From the NCBI GenBank assembly GCA_017409915.1, contig JAFQRU010000105.1:1-15023 (forward strand): a stretch of 15,023 nucleotides of DNA, in the 5' to 3' direction. Shown here piece by piece: positions 6,832-14,553 of this stretch (the first letter of the stretch is position 1; every line of letters begins with the position of its first letter). Both the position numbers and the translations under genes were made by a program. The notes below the pieces were generated by a model. The model did no database searches and was not told the origin of the DNA. It saw only the letters and a program-made list of their open reading frames with translations. The stretch is from Clostridia bacterium (GTDB taxonomy: Bacteria; Bacillota; Clostridia; Monoglobales; Monoglobaceae).

Positions 6832-6860
6832 ATTATACAATATTTTCATTAAAATTTCAA
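6832..6860 (-). promoter_or_regulatory. Promoter of rqcH
   Basis: On the minus strand, TTGAAA (6860-6855), a 17-bp spacer and TATAAT (6837-6832) predict a start near 6825 and a leader of about 35 nt. This supports the ATG at 6790 rather than the one at 6832. Its -35 lies only 7 bp from the -35 of the yicC operon promoter, so the two may interfere. Confidence 0.7.
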
Positions 6861-6867
6861 ATATTAT

Positions 6868-6896
6868 TTGCATTTTCGGAAAATTTGTGATATAAT
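6868..6896 (+). promoter_or_regulatory. Promoter of the yicC-rsmB operon
   Basis: TTGCAT (6868-6873), a 17-bp spacer and TATAAT (6891-6896), with TGA giving an extended -10. Transcription would start near 6903. The leader of about 54 nt contains a small hairpin, AGGGT (6915-6919) with ACCCT (6925-6929), overlapping the palindrome GGTTAACC (6917-6924). This is the only strong promoter seen for the genes that follow. Confidence 0.75.
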
Positions 6897-6956
6897 TTAT
6901 GTTGAATAATTACGAGGGTTAACCACCCTTCATAAACAGAAAGGTTTTGAGTTAAA

Positions 6957-7832
6957 ATGCTTAAAAGTATGACAGGTTTCGGAAGAGCGGAAATGGTCAT
7001 TGAAGGCTTTACGGTTTCCGTCCAGATTCGAAGCGTTAACCACAGATATATGGATATTGCACTCCGAATTCCAAGGTTTTATAACTTTTTAGAGGACAAG
7101 ATTCGTCAAAAAGTTGCTGAGTATATCTCCCGCGGAAAAATCGAAGTTGCTGTTTCCTTAAAGGAACAGGAAGGGGACGACAGAGTTATAACCTTAAATC
7201 GTTCATTGGCGGAAAACTACATTGAGGTTTTAAAAGAGCTTGCTTCTCTTGGGGTTGAGGACGACATCAAGGTTTCAACCGTCGCAAGATATAACGATAT
7301 TTTCAGCGTTGAATATAAAGAGATTGACGAGGACAAGATGTTTGAGATTATAAACACTGCTTTAACCTCTGCTTTCTCCGAATTCAACAAAATGCGCAGT
7401 GAAGAGGGCGAAAGGCTCGAAAAGGACATCCTCTTCCATCTTGACAATATTGCAAATGAGCTTAAAAAGATTGAGGAGCAGTCTCCACAGACAGTTAAGC
7501 TTTACAGAGAGAATCTTGAAAACAAGATGAGAGAGCTTTTAGGAGATGCCAAGGTTGACGAAACTCGTCTTATTACAGAGACCGCTATCTTTGCGGACAA
7601 GGTTGCAATTGACGAGGAAACTGTTCGTTTGAGAAGCCACATTAAAGCTTTCAAGAGCGCTCTTAACACGGATAAGCCTATCGGCAAAAAGCTTGACTTT
7701 ATCATTCAGGAAATGAACCGCGAAACAAACACAATCGGTTCTAAGGCAAATGACATCGAAATTGCTTCATTGGTTGTTGAGATTAAGTCAGAAATTGAGA
7801 AAATCAGAGAGCAAATTCAAAATATTGAATAA
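6957..7832 (+). CDS. yicC: YicC/YloC family protein (endoribonuclease family)
   Basis: A 291-residue protein with the typical start MLKSMTGFGRAE (1-12) and RSVNHRYMDI (25-34) of the YicC N-terminal domain. A charged helical middle follows (about 100-200). The DUF1732 C-terminal domain spans about 205-291, with FIIQEMNRETNTIGSKAND (248-266). Members from Escherichia coli and B. subtilis have been reported as endoribonucleases acting on RNA; the target here is unknown. Length is normal for the family. A weak AGAAAGG (6938-6944) lies 12 nt before the ATG, with a second purine patch (GAG, 6949-6951) nearer. It heads the operon and sits next to remA, as in B. subtilis yloC-ylzA. Confidence 0.92.
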   Translation: MLKSMTGFGRAEMVIEGFTVSVQIRSVNHRYMDIALRIPRFYNFLEDKIRQKVAEYISRGKIEVAVSLKEQEGDDRVITLNRSLAENYIEVLKELASLGVEDDIKVSTVARYNDIFSVEYKEIDEDKMFEIINTALTSAFSEFNKMRSEEGERLEKDILFHLDNIANELKKIEEQSPQTVKLYRENLENKMRELLGDAKVDETRLITETAIFADKVAIDEETVRLRSHIKAFKSALNTDKPIGKKLDFIIQEMNRETNTIGSKANDIEIASLVVEIKSEIEKIREQIQNIE

Positions 7833-7856
7833 TCTCTTAAAAGGAAGGTTAAGTTT

Positions 7857-8153
7857 ATGAATCTTATTAACATCGGATTTGGCAATATCGTTTCAGGAAA
7901 CCGCGTTGTTGCAATCGTAAGTCCTGAATCCGCTCCTATCAAGCGTATTATTCAGGAAGCAAGGGACAAGGGTCTTTTAATTGACGCAAGTTGCGGAAGA
8001 CGCACCCGTGCCGTTTTGATTACAGACAGTGACCACGTTATTCTTTCTGCTATCCAGACTGAAACTATCGCAGGAAGAGCAAGCCGTGACGAAGATATTA
8101 TAGCAGTTGAAGAAAACGATACTGAAAAGGACGAGGACTATGACAACAAGTAA
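7857..8153 (+). CDS. remA: Extracellular matrix regulator RemA (DUF370)
   Basis: A 98-residue protein of the RemA family. In B. subtilis RemA is a DNA-binding regulator that activates biofilm matrix and osmoprotection genes and forms ring-like oligomers. Conserved blocks are LINIGFGN (3-10), SPESAPIKR (22-30), the basic GRRTRA (47-52) and DSDHVILSA (57-65). R16 and R48-R49 correspond to the arginines implicated in DNA binding in B. subtilis. The acidic tail from about 80 (EENDTEKDEDYD) is longer than in Bacillus. AAGGAAGG (7841-7848) lies 8 nt before the ATG. The gene overlaps gmk by 14 nt. The family is certain. A matrix role in this organism is only an analogy, since DUF370 also occurs in species without known biofilm operons. 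Confidence 0.93.
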   Translation: MNLINIGFGNIVSGNRVVAIVSPESAPIKRIIQEARDKGLLIDASCGRRTRAVLITDSDHVILSAIQTETIAGRASRDEDIIAVEENDTEKDEDYDNK

Positions 8154-8703
8154 AAAAGGTCTCCTTTATGTCATCTCCGGCCCTTCCGGTGTTGGCAAGG
8201 GGACAATCTGCAAAGAAATTATTAAGAGAAATCCATCTATTTCTATTTCCATTTCCGCAACCACCAGGAAAATGCGTGAAGAGGATATCGAAGGGGTTAC
8301 ATATTATTTCAAAACCATTGCTGAGTTTGAAGAAATGATTGAAAATAACTCTCTTTTGGAATGGACAAACTATAACGGGAATTATTACGGAACTCCCGTC
8401 GCCCCCGTTAAAGATGCTTTAAACGCAGGAAGAGATTTCATCCTTGAAATTGAGGTTGAAGGGGCTCTTAATGTCAAGAAGATTTTCCCTGATGCGGTTT
8501 TGATTTTTGTTGACGCGCCCTCTTTTGCTGACCTTGAAAAGAGGCTTAAAGGCAGAGGAAGCGAAACTGATGAGACTTTAAAGGCTCGCATAAACCGTGC
8601 AAAAGAAGAGCTTTTGCTTAAAGATAAATATGATTATGTTGTTGTAAATAATACTCTTGAAACAGCAGTTTCAGAGATTGAAAATATTATAAAAGGAGAA
8701 TAG
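8140..8703 (+). CDS. gmk: Guanylate kinase
   Basis: A 187-residue cytoplasmic enzyme that converts GMP plus ATP to GDP plus ADP, feeding GTP, dGTP and (p)ppGpp pools. The P-loop GPSGVGKGT is at 14-22. The GMP-binding region SATTRKMREED (39-49) includes R43, with YYF (55-57) and YNGNYYGTP (78-86). LEIEVEGALNVKK (102-114) is the family core segment, and the lid is RLKGRGSETDE (135-145). The start is the ATG at 8140, 8 nt after AAAAGGA (8125-8131), inside the end of remA. An upstream in-frame ATG at 8107 would add 11 residues within remA and is less likely. rpoZ follows after 6 nt, a very common arrangement. Confidence 0.96.
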   Translation: MTTSKKGLLYVISGPSGVGKGTICKEIIKRNPSISISISATTRKMREEDIEGVTYYFKTIAEFEEMIENNSLLEWTNYNGNYYGTPVAPVKDALNAGRDFILEIEVEGALNVKKIFPDAVLIFVDAPSFADLEKRLKGRGSETDETLKARINRAKEELLLKDKYDYVVVNNTLETAVSEIENIIKGE

Positions 8704-8709
8704 ACTATT

Positions 8710-8916
8710 ATGATGATTTATCCACCCGTTACAGAACTTATTAAAAAGGCAGGGAGCAGATATACTCTCGTTATTGAAACAGCAAGAAGAGCAAGACAGC
8801 TTTCCCAAGGGGCTCTTCCTCTTACAGACGCAAAGAGCACAAAGGATGTTACAATAGCAGCAAACGAAATCTATGAGGGCAAGATTGCCTGCGATAAAGG
8901 AAACTATACAGTTTAG
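8710..8916 (+). CDS. rpoZ: RNA polymerase omega subunit
   Basis: A 68-residue small subunit that helps fold and hold the beta-prime subunit of RNA polymerase. The typical pattern SRYTLVIETARRARQL (16-31) is present, followed by TKDVTIAANEIYEGKI (44-59). The length matches the short Firmicutes form. The start is ATG at 8710 (the next codon is also ATG), 11 nt after AAAGGAG (8692-8698). It is co-transcribed with gmk. A strong hairpin follows 7 nt after the stop codon. Confidence 0.93.
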   Translation: MMIYPPVTELIKKAGSRYTLVIETARRARQLSQGALPLTDAKSTKDVTIAANEIYEGKIACDKGNYTV

Positions 8917-8923
8917 TTAATCT

Positions 8924-8953
8924 CGGACTGCCCTTTTTGAAATGGGCAGTCCG
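8924..8953 (+). repeat. Perfect 10-bp hairpin between rpoZ and coaBC
   Basis: CGGACTGCCC (8924-8933) pairs perfectly with GGGCAGTCCG (8944-8953) across a 10-nt loop (TTTTTGAAAT). The bases that follow, CTTCGGTTTAAG, hold no proper T-run, so it is a poor intrinsic terminator. It may act as an attenuator, an mRNA stabiliser protecting the rpoZ end, or a processing site. It lies upstream of the coaBC ribosome binding site and does not include it. Confidence 0.8.
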
Positions 8954-8980
8954 CTTCGGTTTAAGAAAGGATATGATTTT

Positions 8981-10168
8981 ATGCCTCTTACAGGTAAAAA
9001 CATTCTTATTGGGGTTACAGGCGGAATCTCAATTTATAAAACTCTTGATGTTATTTCCGCTTTAAATAAGCTTGGGGCAAATGTCAAGGTTATGATGACT
9101 GAGTCAGCGGCAGAATTCGTTTCGCCAATGACCTTTGAGGCTATGTCCAAAAACCCTGTTTATACCTCTCTCTTTGACAAGAAAAACGCTTGGAGAATTC
9201 CGCATATTTCTCTTTCCAAAGAGGCAGACCTTATCGCAATCATTCCTGCAACTGCCAACATCATAGGCAAAATTGCAGGCGGAATAGCGGATGACATTGT
9301 TTCAACAACAGTTGTTGCCGCAACCTCCCCCGTTATGATTGCACCTGCTATGAATACCAATATGTATCATAATCCTGTAACCCAGAGAAACATTGAAACC
9401 CTTAAAAGCCTTGGCTATTTATTTATAACCCCAACCTCAGGTGTTCTTGCCTGCGGAGATATTGGGGACGGAAAGCTTGCCTCGGTTGAAGCTATTGTTG
9501 AGGCAATAAAAGGTCAGCTTTTATATCCCGAAAAGGACCTTTTGGGGAAAAAGATTTTAGTTACGGCAGGGCCGACTCAGGAAGCCATTGACCCTGTCCG
9601 CTATATAACAAACCATTCAAGCGGGAAAATGGGTTATGCTATCGCCAAGGCGGCTCTTTTAAGAGGGGCAGAGGTTACCCTTGTTTCAGGGCCTGTAAAT
9701 CTTACTGTCCCAAGCGGGGCAGAGGTTATAAACATAACTTCCGCAAAGGAAATGTATGACGCGGTTATGGAAAACGCCGAAAATGCCGACATTATCATAA
9801 AGGCGGCAGCAGTTGCGGATTACCGCCCCGAAAATATCGCCGAAAACAAAATCAAAAAGGGTGGGGAATTATCAATCCCCCTTTCACAAAACCCAGACAT
9901 TGTAAAGAGTCTTGGGGAAAAGTTCGGCGGAGAAAAAGTCCTGGTTGGCTTTTGTATGGAAACTGAAGACTTAATTGAAAACGCAAGTAAAAAGCTTAAA
10001 TCCAAAAACCTTGATTTCATTGTTGCAAACAGCTTAAATGAGGAAGGTGCAGGATTTAAGGGCGACACAAATATTGTTACGATTATAGATAAATCGGGAA
10101 ATAAAACCGATATTCCTCTCTCTCAAAAAGAGGATATCGCAAATAAAATTTTAGACAGGATTAAATAA
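8981..10168 (+). CDS. coaBC: Bifunctional phosphopantothenoylcysteine decarboxylase/synthetase
   Basis: A 395-residue fused enzyme of coenzyme A synthesis. The CoaB half joins 4'-phosphopantothenate to cysteine using CTP; the FMN-dependent CoaC half decarboxylates the product. The N-terminal flavoprotein domain (1-180) has GVTGGIS (11-17), the catalytic H75, PAMNTNM (122-128) with N125, and ACGDIGDGK (157-165) with C158. These numbers match E. coli CoaBC and support the start. The synthetase domain (about 188-395) has VTAGPTQE (194-201), ITNHSSGKMG (209-218), AAAVADYRP (275-283) and K290. The ATG at 8981 follows AAGAAAGGA (8963-8971) by 9 nt. An in-frame ATG at 8942 would add 13 residues but lies inside the upstream hairpin and is rejected. 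Confidence 0.95.
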   Translation: MPLTGKNILIGVTGGISIYKTLDVISALNKLGANVKVMMTESAAEFVSPMTFEAMSKNPVYTSLFDKKNAWRIPHISLSKEADLIAIIPATANIIGKIAGGIADDIVSTTVVAATSPVMIAPAMNTNMYHNPVTQRNIETLKSLGYLFITPTSGVLACGDIGDGKLASVEAIVEAIKGQLLYPEKDLLGKKILVTAGPTQEAIDPVRYITNHSSGKMGYAIAKAALLRGAEVTLVSGPVNLTVPSGAEVINITSAKEMYDAVMENAENADIIIKAAAVADYRPENIAENKIKKGGELSIPLSQNPDIVKSLGEKFGGEKVLVGFCMETEDLIENASKKLKSKNLDFIVANSLNEEGAGFKGDTNIVTIIDKSGNKTDIPLSQKEDIANKILDRIK

Positions 10169-10172
10169 TAAA

Positions 10173-12398
10173 ATGATTGCCAAAGTTATTTTAAACAACC
10201 GTCAGCATAATATCGACCAATGCTTTGACTATGAAATTCCAGCTCAAATGGAAGTTTCAGTTGGATGCAGAGTTGAGGTCCTTTTCGGCCGTGGAAACTT
10301 TTTCGCACGGGGTATTGTTGTGGAAATAACTAAGAGCAGTTATTTTAAAAACCTTAAAGAAATCAGAAAAGTTTTAGATAAAGAACCTTTTGTTTCGGAG
10401 AGCATTTTAAATCTTTGCCTTTGGGTAAAGGAAAAATATTTCTGCTCGTTCTATCAGGCACTTCGCCTTTTTCTTCCTCCGGGACTTGAAAGCGGAGCCC
10501 GCGAAAAAACCGCCAGATATGCTAATCTTAAAATAAGTGAAGATGAAGCTTTATCATTAGCCGAAGATATGCTTTCAAAGAGGGCGAAGGTTCAGGGGCA
10601 GATGCTTAAAGCTTTATGCGAAATTCATCCCATAAAGGTAACTGAGCTTTATACCCTTTCAGGGGGAAACGCCTCTACCCTTTCTTCCCTTGCAAAAAAG
10701 GGACTTGTTGAGATTTTCAGCGAGAGAGTTTATCGCGAGGCTTATAACAAAAACAAATATAAACCAAGCGAGAATTATGTTCCAACCCCTGAGCAGAAAA
10801 AGGTTATTGACCATTTAAAGAATAATATTTCCGCCTCCAAAACTGAGACAATTCTTCTTCGTGGAGTTACGGGAAGCGGAAAAACAGAGGTTTTTCTTCA
10901 AGCAATTGACCACTGTATAAAGCAGGGGAAGACGGCAATTATGCTTGTTCCCGAAATTTCTCTGACCCCTCAGACCGTTAACCGATTTGTAAGCCGTTTC
11001 GGAGAATCCGTTGCGGTTATTCACAGCCGTCTTTCCCAAGGGGAGAGATTTGATGAATGGAATAAAATCAAGAACGGCGAGGTCAGCGTTGTCGTTGGGG
11101 CGAGGTCAGCGATTTTTGCGCCTTTTGAAAATATAGGAATAATAATCTTAGACGAGGAACACGAAACAAGCTATAAATCCGACACAACCCCAAAATATCA
11201 CGCAAAGGATATTGCTGAAAAAAGAGCAAAGGAGAGCGGAGCAACTGTGCTTTTAGCCTCTGCGACTCCATCACTCCATAGTTTTTATAAAGCGCAAAAC
11301 GGGGAATACACCCTTTTTGAAATGACTCACAGATACAACGAAATGGAGCTTCCCGAAGTTAAAATTGTTGATATGCGCGGAGAGCTTTTTAACCACAAAA
11401 ACTTTTCGCCCCTTTCTCTTACACTTCAAAGGGAGATTGCAAAAAATCTTGAAAATAAAACCAAGACAATCCTTTTCTTAAACAGGCGAGGCTATTCAAC
11501 CTTTACCTCCTGCCGTGAGTGCGGATATGTTTTGGAGTGCACCGATTGCAGTGTTTCAATGACCTATCATAAACATAAAAACACTATGGTTTGTCATTAC
11601 TGCGGTAAGGAAATGCCTGTTCCCGAAATTTGCCCCGAATGTGGCAGTAGGCATATTAAGTTTTTCGGCACGGGAACGCAGAAAATTGAAGAGACACTTT
11701 TAGATAAATTCCCAACCGCAAGAGTTCTCAGAATGGATACGGACACCACCTCTCATAAAGGAGGGCACGAGGAAATCCTCTCTGCTTTCGGCAGAGGTGA
11801 GGCGGACATCTTAGTCGGAACTCAGATGGTTACGAAAGGTCTTGATTTCCCTGATGTTACCTTAGTCGGCGTTCTTGCGGCAGACACATCTCTTTGTATG
11901 GACGATTTTCGGGCCAGCGAGAAAAGTTTTTCACTTTTAACTCAGGTTTGCGGACGAGCAGGACGAGGGGAAATAAAGGGCAGGGCGATTATCCAGACCT
12001 ATCAGCCACAGAACTCAACCGTTGTCTTTGCCAAGGACCACGATTATCTGAGTTTTTATGAATCAGAAATTGCAAGTCGAAAAAGGCTTAATTATCCGCC
12101 ATTTTGCGACATAATATCCATTATGGCAAGCGGAGAAAACGAAGAAAATACAGCGAAATTTATGGAGAAAATAAATCTTTTGGTTAAGGATTATATGAAA
12201 ACCAATGATTTTATAAGCTCCGTTATCGGCCCTTCCTCCGCTCCCTTATCAAAAATTAAAAATCAATACAGATACAGAATGCTTTTAAAGGCAGACAGCG
12301 AGAAAATTCATCCTCTTTTAAAATCCTTATCAGAGATTAAAGAGGACGCTAAAAAAGTCTTTTTGAGCATTGATATAAATCCAACAAATATGTTATAA
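10173..12398 (+). CDS. priA: Primosomal replication restart helicase PriA
   Basis: A 741-residue 3'-5' DNA helicase that recognises stalled forks and reloads the replisome. The N-terminal DNA-binding part covers about 1-200. Helicase lobe 1 has Walker A GVTGSGKTE (231-239) and Walker B DEEH (327-330), with SATPS at 363-367. Two zinc sites use eight cysteines: C447, C450, C456, C459, C474, C477, C487 and C490. Helicase lobe 2 has GTGTQKIEE (499-507), GTQMVTKGLDFP (549-560) and GRAGRG (594-599). All key motifs are intact and the length is normal. It begins 4 nt after the coaBC stop, with only a weak CAGGA (10156-10160), so translation may depend on coupling to coaBC. Confidence 0.96.
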   Translation: MIAKVILNNRQHNIDQCFDYEIPAQMEVSVGCRVEVLFGRGNFFARGIVVEITKSSYFKNLKEIRKVLDKEPFVSESILNLCLWVKEKYFCSFYQALRLFLPPGLESGAREKTARYANLKISEDEALSLAEDMLSKRAKVQGQMLKALCEIHPIKVTELYTLSGGNASTLSSLAKKGLVEIFSERVYREAYNKNKYKPSENYVPTPEQKKVIDHLKNNISASKTETILLRGVTGSGKTEVFLQAIDHCIKQGKTAIMLVPEISLTPQTVNRFVSRFGESVAVIHSRLSQGERFDEWNKIKNGEVSVVVGARSAIFAPFENIGIIILDEEHETSYKSDTTPKYHAKDIAEKRAKESGATVLLASATPSLHSFYKAQNGEYTLFEMTHRYNEMELPEVKIVDMRGELFNHKNFSPLSLTLQREIAKNLENKTKTILFLNRRGYSTFTSCRECGYVLECTDCSVSMTYHKHKNTMVCHYCGKEMPVPEICPECGSRHIKFFGTGTQKIEETLLDKFPTARVLRMDTDTTSHKGGHEEILSAFGRGEADILVGTQMVTKGLDFPDVTLVGVLAADTSLCMDDFRASEKSFSLLTQVCGRAGRGEIKGRAIIQTYQPQNSTVVFAKDHDYLSFYESEIASRKRLNYPPFCDIISIMASGENEENTAKFMEKINLLVKDYMKTNDFISSVIGPSSAPLSKIKNQYRYRMLLKADSEKIHPLLKSLSEIKEDAKKVFLSIDINPTNML

Positions 12399-12410
12399 AA
12401 GGAGATTAAA

Positions 12411-12881
12411 ATGGCTATACGAAATATTGTTAAAGTCGGCGACGATGTTCTTACAAAGAAATGCAGAGTTGTTGACGAAATAAACGAAAGAATTATAACT
12501 CTTCTTGATGATATGCGCGAAACTCTTATCGCATCAAACGGGGTGGGCCTTGCCGCTCCTCAGGTTGGAATCCTTAAACGAATTGCGCTTGTTGACACAG
12601 GGGAAGAGATTTTAGAGCTTATTAACCCTGAAATAACTCACGCCGAAGGGGAGCAGACCGACTTTGAAGGTTGCCTCAGCAATCCAGGAAAATTCGGCGA
12701 AGTTACACGCCCGAATATTGTTTCAATCAAGTTCCAGAACCGCAAGGGCGAATGGAAAACCTATACGGGCGAAGGACTTACAGCAAGGGCATTCTGCCAC
12801 GAGCTTGACCACCTTGACGGCCATATGTTTATGGAAAAGGTTTCAAGATGGGCAGACGAGGGCGAACTTGAACTTGACTAA
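12411..12881 (+). CDS. def: Peptide deformylase
   Basis: A 156-residue metallohydrolase that removes the N-formyl group from new proteins. All three family motifs are present: GVGLAAPQ (44-51), EGCLS (86-90) with metal ligand C88, and HELDH (130-134) with ligands H130, H134 and catalytic E131. The short length, ending soon after the third motif, is near that of the bacterial type 1 enzymes. AAGGAG (12399-12404) lies 6 nt before the ATG and overlaps the end of priA. fmt follows 30 nt later, and its product adds the formyl group this enzyme removes. Confidence 0.96.
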   Translation: MAIRNIVKVGDDVLTKKCRVVDEINERIITLLDDMRETLIASNGVGLAAPQVGILKRIALVDTGEEILELINPEITHAEGEQTDFEGCLSNPGKFGEVTRPNIVSIKFQNRKGEWKTYTGEGLTARAFCHELDHLDGHMFMEKVSRWADEGELELD

Positions 12882-12911
12882 AAACTGCGCAGAAAGGCGT
12901 TGACTTAAATT

Positions 12912-13841
12912 ATGAAAATTCTTTTTATGGGGACACCGGATTTTGCGGTACCATCCCTCATGGCTCTTATAGAAAATAAATATGAAATTTGTGGAGTTGT
13001 TACTCAGCCGGATAAGCCAAAGGGCAGAGGACATCATCTTACTCCTCCGCCGGTTAAAGAGTGCGCCCTTTCCCACGGCATAAGCGTTTTCCAGCCTGAA
13101 ACCCTTAAAGGCGGGGCATTTATGGAAGAATTAAAATCTCTTAATCCGGACATAATAATCGTTGTTGCATACGGCAAGATTTTGCCACCTTATATTATCG
13201 AATTCCCCAAATTCGGATGCGTTAATGTTCACGGCTCTCTTCTTCCCAAATACCGTGGCGCAGCTCCAATTCAATGGGCGGTTATAAACGGCGAAGAGGA
13301 AACTGGAATTACCACAATGCAGATGGATAACGGTCTTGACACGGGGGATATGCTTTTAACCCTTAAAACAAAAATCGGCGAAAATGAAACCGCAGGGGAG
13401 CTTTTTGACCGTCTTTCTTACTTAGGGGCAGAGGCACTTATTTCCACCCTTGAAAAAATCAAGGACGGCAGCGTTGAGAGAACTCCTCAAAACGACGAGG
13501 AGTCAAGCTATGCCAAGATGCTTGACAAAAACACAGGAAAAATCGACTGGACAAAGAGCGCGAAGGAGATATTTTCTTTAATAAAAGGGACAAATCCATA
13601 CCCAGCCTCTCATACACTTTATAAAGGGGAAGTCCTCAAAATTTTCACTGCATCTATCGGAAGTAAAACCGACAAAAAGCCAGGGGAGATTATCGGTCTT
13701 CCTGATAAAAAAATCGAAGTTGCCTGCGGAGACGGAACATCTCTTCTTCTTTGTGAAGTTCAGCCATTTGGCAAGAAGAGAATGGATACACAAAGCTTTT
13801 TAAACGGCAACTCAGTCGAAATCGGCGAAATTTTATTATAA
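12912..13841 (+). CDS. fmt: Methionyl-tRNA formyltransferase
   Basis: A 309-residue enzyme that transfers a formyl group from 10-formyltetrahydrofolate to initiator Met-tRNA. The N-terminal formyltransferase domain (1-about 190) starts with MKILFMGTPDFAVPSL and has the catalytic set N105, H107 and D143 within VNVHGSLLPKYRGAAPIQ (104-121) and MDNGLDTGD (138-146). The C-terminal tRNA-binding domain (about 205-309) starts at IDWTKSAKEI. The length is normal. The binding site AGAAAGG (12891-12897) is 14 nt from the ATG, longer than usual. The start is still supported by the conserved N-terminus. It is paired with def, as in most bacteria. Confidence 0.96.
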   Translation: MKILFMGTPDFAVPSLMALIENKYEICGVVTQPDKPKGRGHHLTPPPVKECALSHGISVFQPETLKGGAFMEELKSLNPDIIIVVAYGKILPPYIIEFPKFGCVNVHGSLLPKYRGAAPIQWAVINGEEETGITTMQMDNGLDTGDMLLTLKTKIGENETAGELFDRLSYLGAEALISTLEKIKDGSVERTPQNDEESSYAKMLDKNTGKIDWTKSAKEIFSLIKGTNPYPASHTLYKGEVLKIFTASIGSKTDKKPGEIIGLPDKKIEVACGDGTSLLLCEVQPFGKKRMDTQSFLNGNSVEIGEILL

Positions 13842-13857
13842 AGGAGCGTAACAACTT

Positions 13858-14550
13858 ATGTTCTACGGAATTGATTACACATACATCATCTTCGTTTTGC
13901 CTGCACTCATTATTGCTATGTGGGCAAGCTCAAATGTTAATTCCACCTTTAACAAATACAAAAAAGTCAGCAACAGCCGTGGCTGGACCGCTCACGAGGT
14001 TGCCAGAAAAATTCTTGATATAAACGGACTTTATCACGTTAAGATTGAAAGGGTTGCAGGCCATTTAAGCGACCATTTTGACCCGAGGACAAATATAGTC
14101 CGTCTTAGCGATTCAACCTATGACAGCACCTCTGTTGCAGCTCTTGGGGTTGCGGCACACGAGGTCGGTCATGCAATTCAGCACGCAACGGCTTATATGC
14201 CAATCAAAGTAAGAAACGCCATCGTTCCCGTTGTTCAGATTTCATCCTACGCGGCGTTTCCTCTTGCAATTTTAGGCATCATCTTTGCAAACGACCTTAT
14301 GATTGTTACAGGCATTGTTCTCTTTACCGCAGTTGTTTTATTCCAGATTATAACTCTTCCCGTTGAATTCAACGCAAGCAGAAGAGCAATCAAAACTCTT
14401 GGGGACGAGGCCATTTTAGAATATGAGGAGCTCTCAGGAGCAAAGAAAGTTTTAACGGCGGCAGCTCTTACCTATGTTGCATCCGCTGCTGTTGCAATCG
14501 CCAACCTACTCAGACTTTTAGTTTTAGCAGGGGGCAGAAACAGAGATTAA
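13858..14550 (+). CDS. Membrane zinc metallopeptidase, YugP family
   Basis: A 230-residue membrane protein with the zinc protease motif HEVGH (101-105; ligands H101 and H105, catalytic E102). E170 in LPVEFNASRRA (167-177) is the likely third ligand, by analogy with HtpX-type proteases. Hydrophobic helices lie at about 8-24, 118-142, 147-167 and 200-222, so the active site is membrane-associated. It matches the YugP-like neutral zinc metallopeptidase family (Zn_peptidase_2), whose substrate is not established; a membrane protein quality role is a guess. AAAGGAG lies 11 nt before the ATG. It is inserted between fmt and rsmB, which are adjacent in B. subtilis. Confidence 0.9.
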   Translation: MFYGIDYTYIIFVLPALIIAMWASSNVNSTFNKYKKVSNSRGWTAHEVARKILDINGLYHVKIERVAGHLSDHFDPRTNIVRLSDSTYDSTSVAALGVAAHEVGHAIQHATAYMPIKVRNAIVPVVQISSYAAFPLAILGIIFANDLMIVTGIVLFTAVVLFQIITLPVEFNASRRAIKTLGDEAILEYEELSGAKKVLTAAALTYVASAAVAIANLLRLLVLAGGRNRD

Positions 14551-14553
14551 GCT

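Noticed and set aside
8942..8980. Upstream ATG for coaBC at 8942
   Set aside because: It lies inside the hairpin at 8924-8953 with no ribosome binding site. The ATG at 8981 has a good site and reproduces the E. coli active-site numbering (H75, N125, C158).
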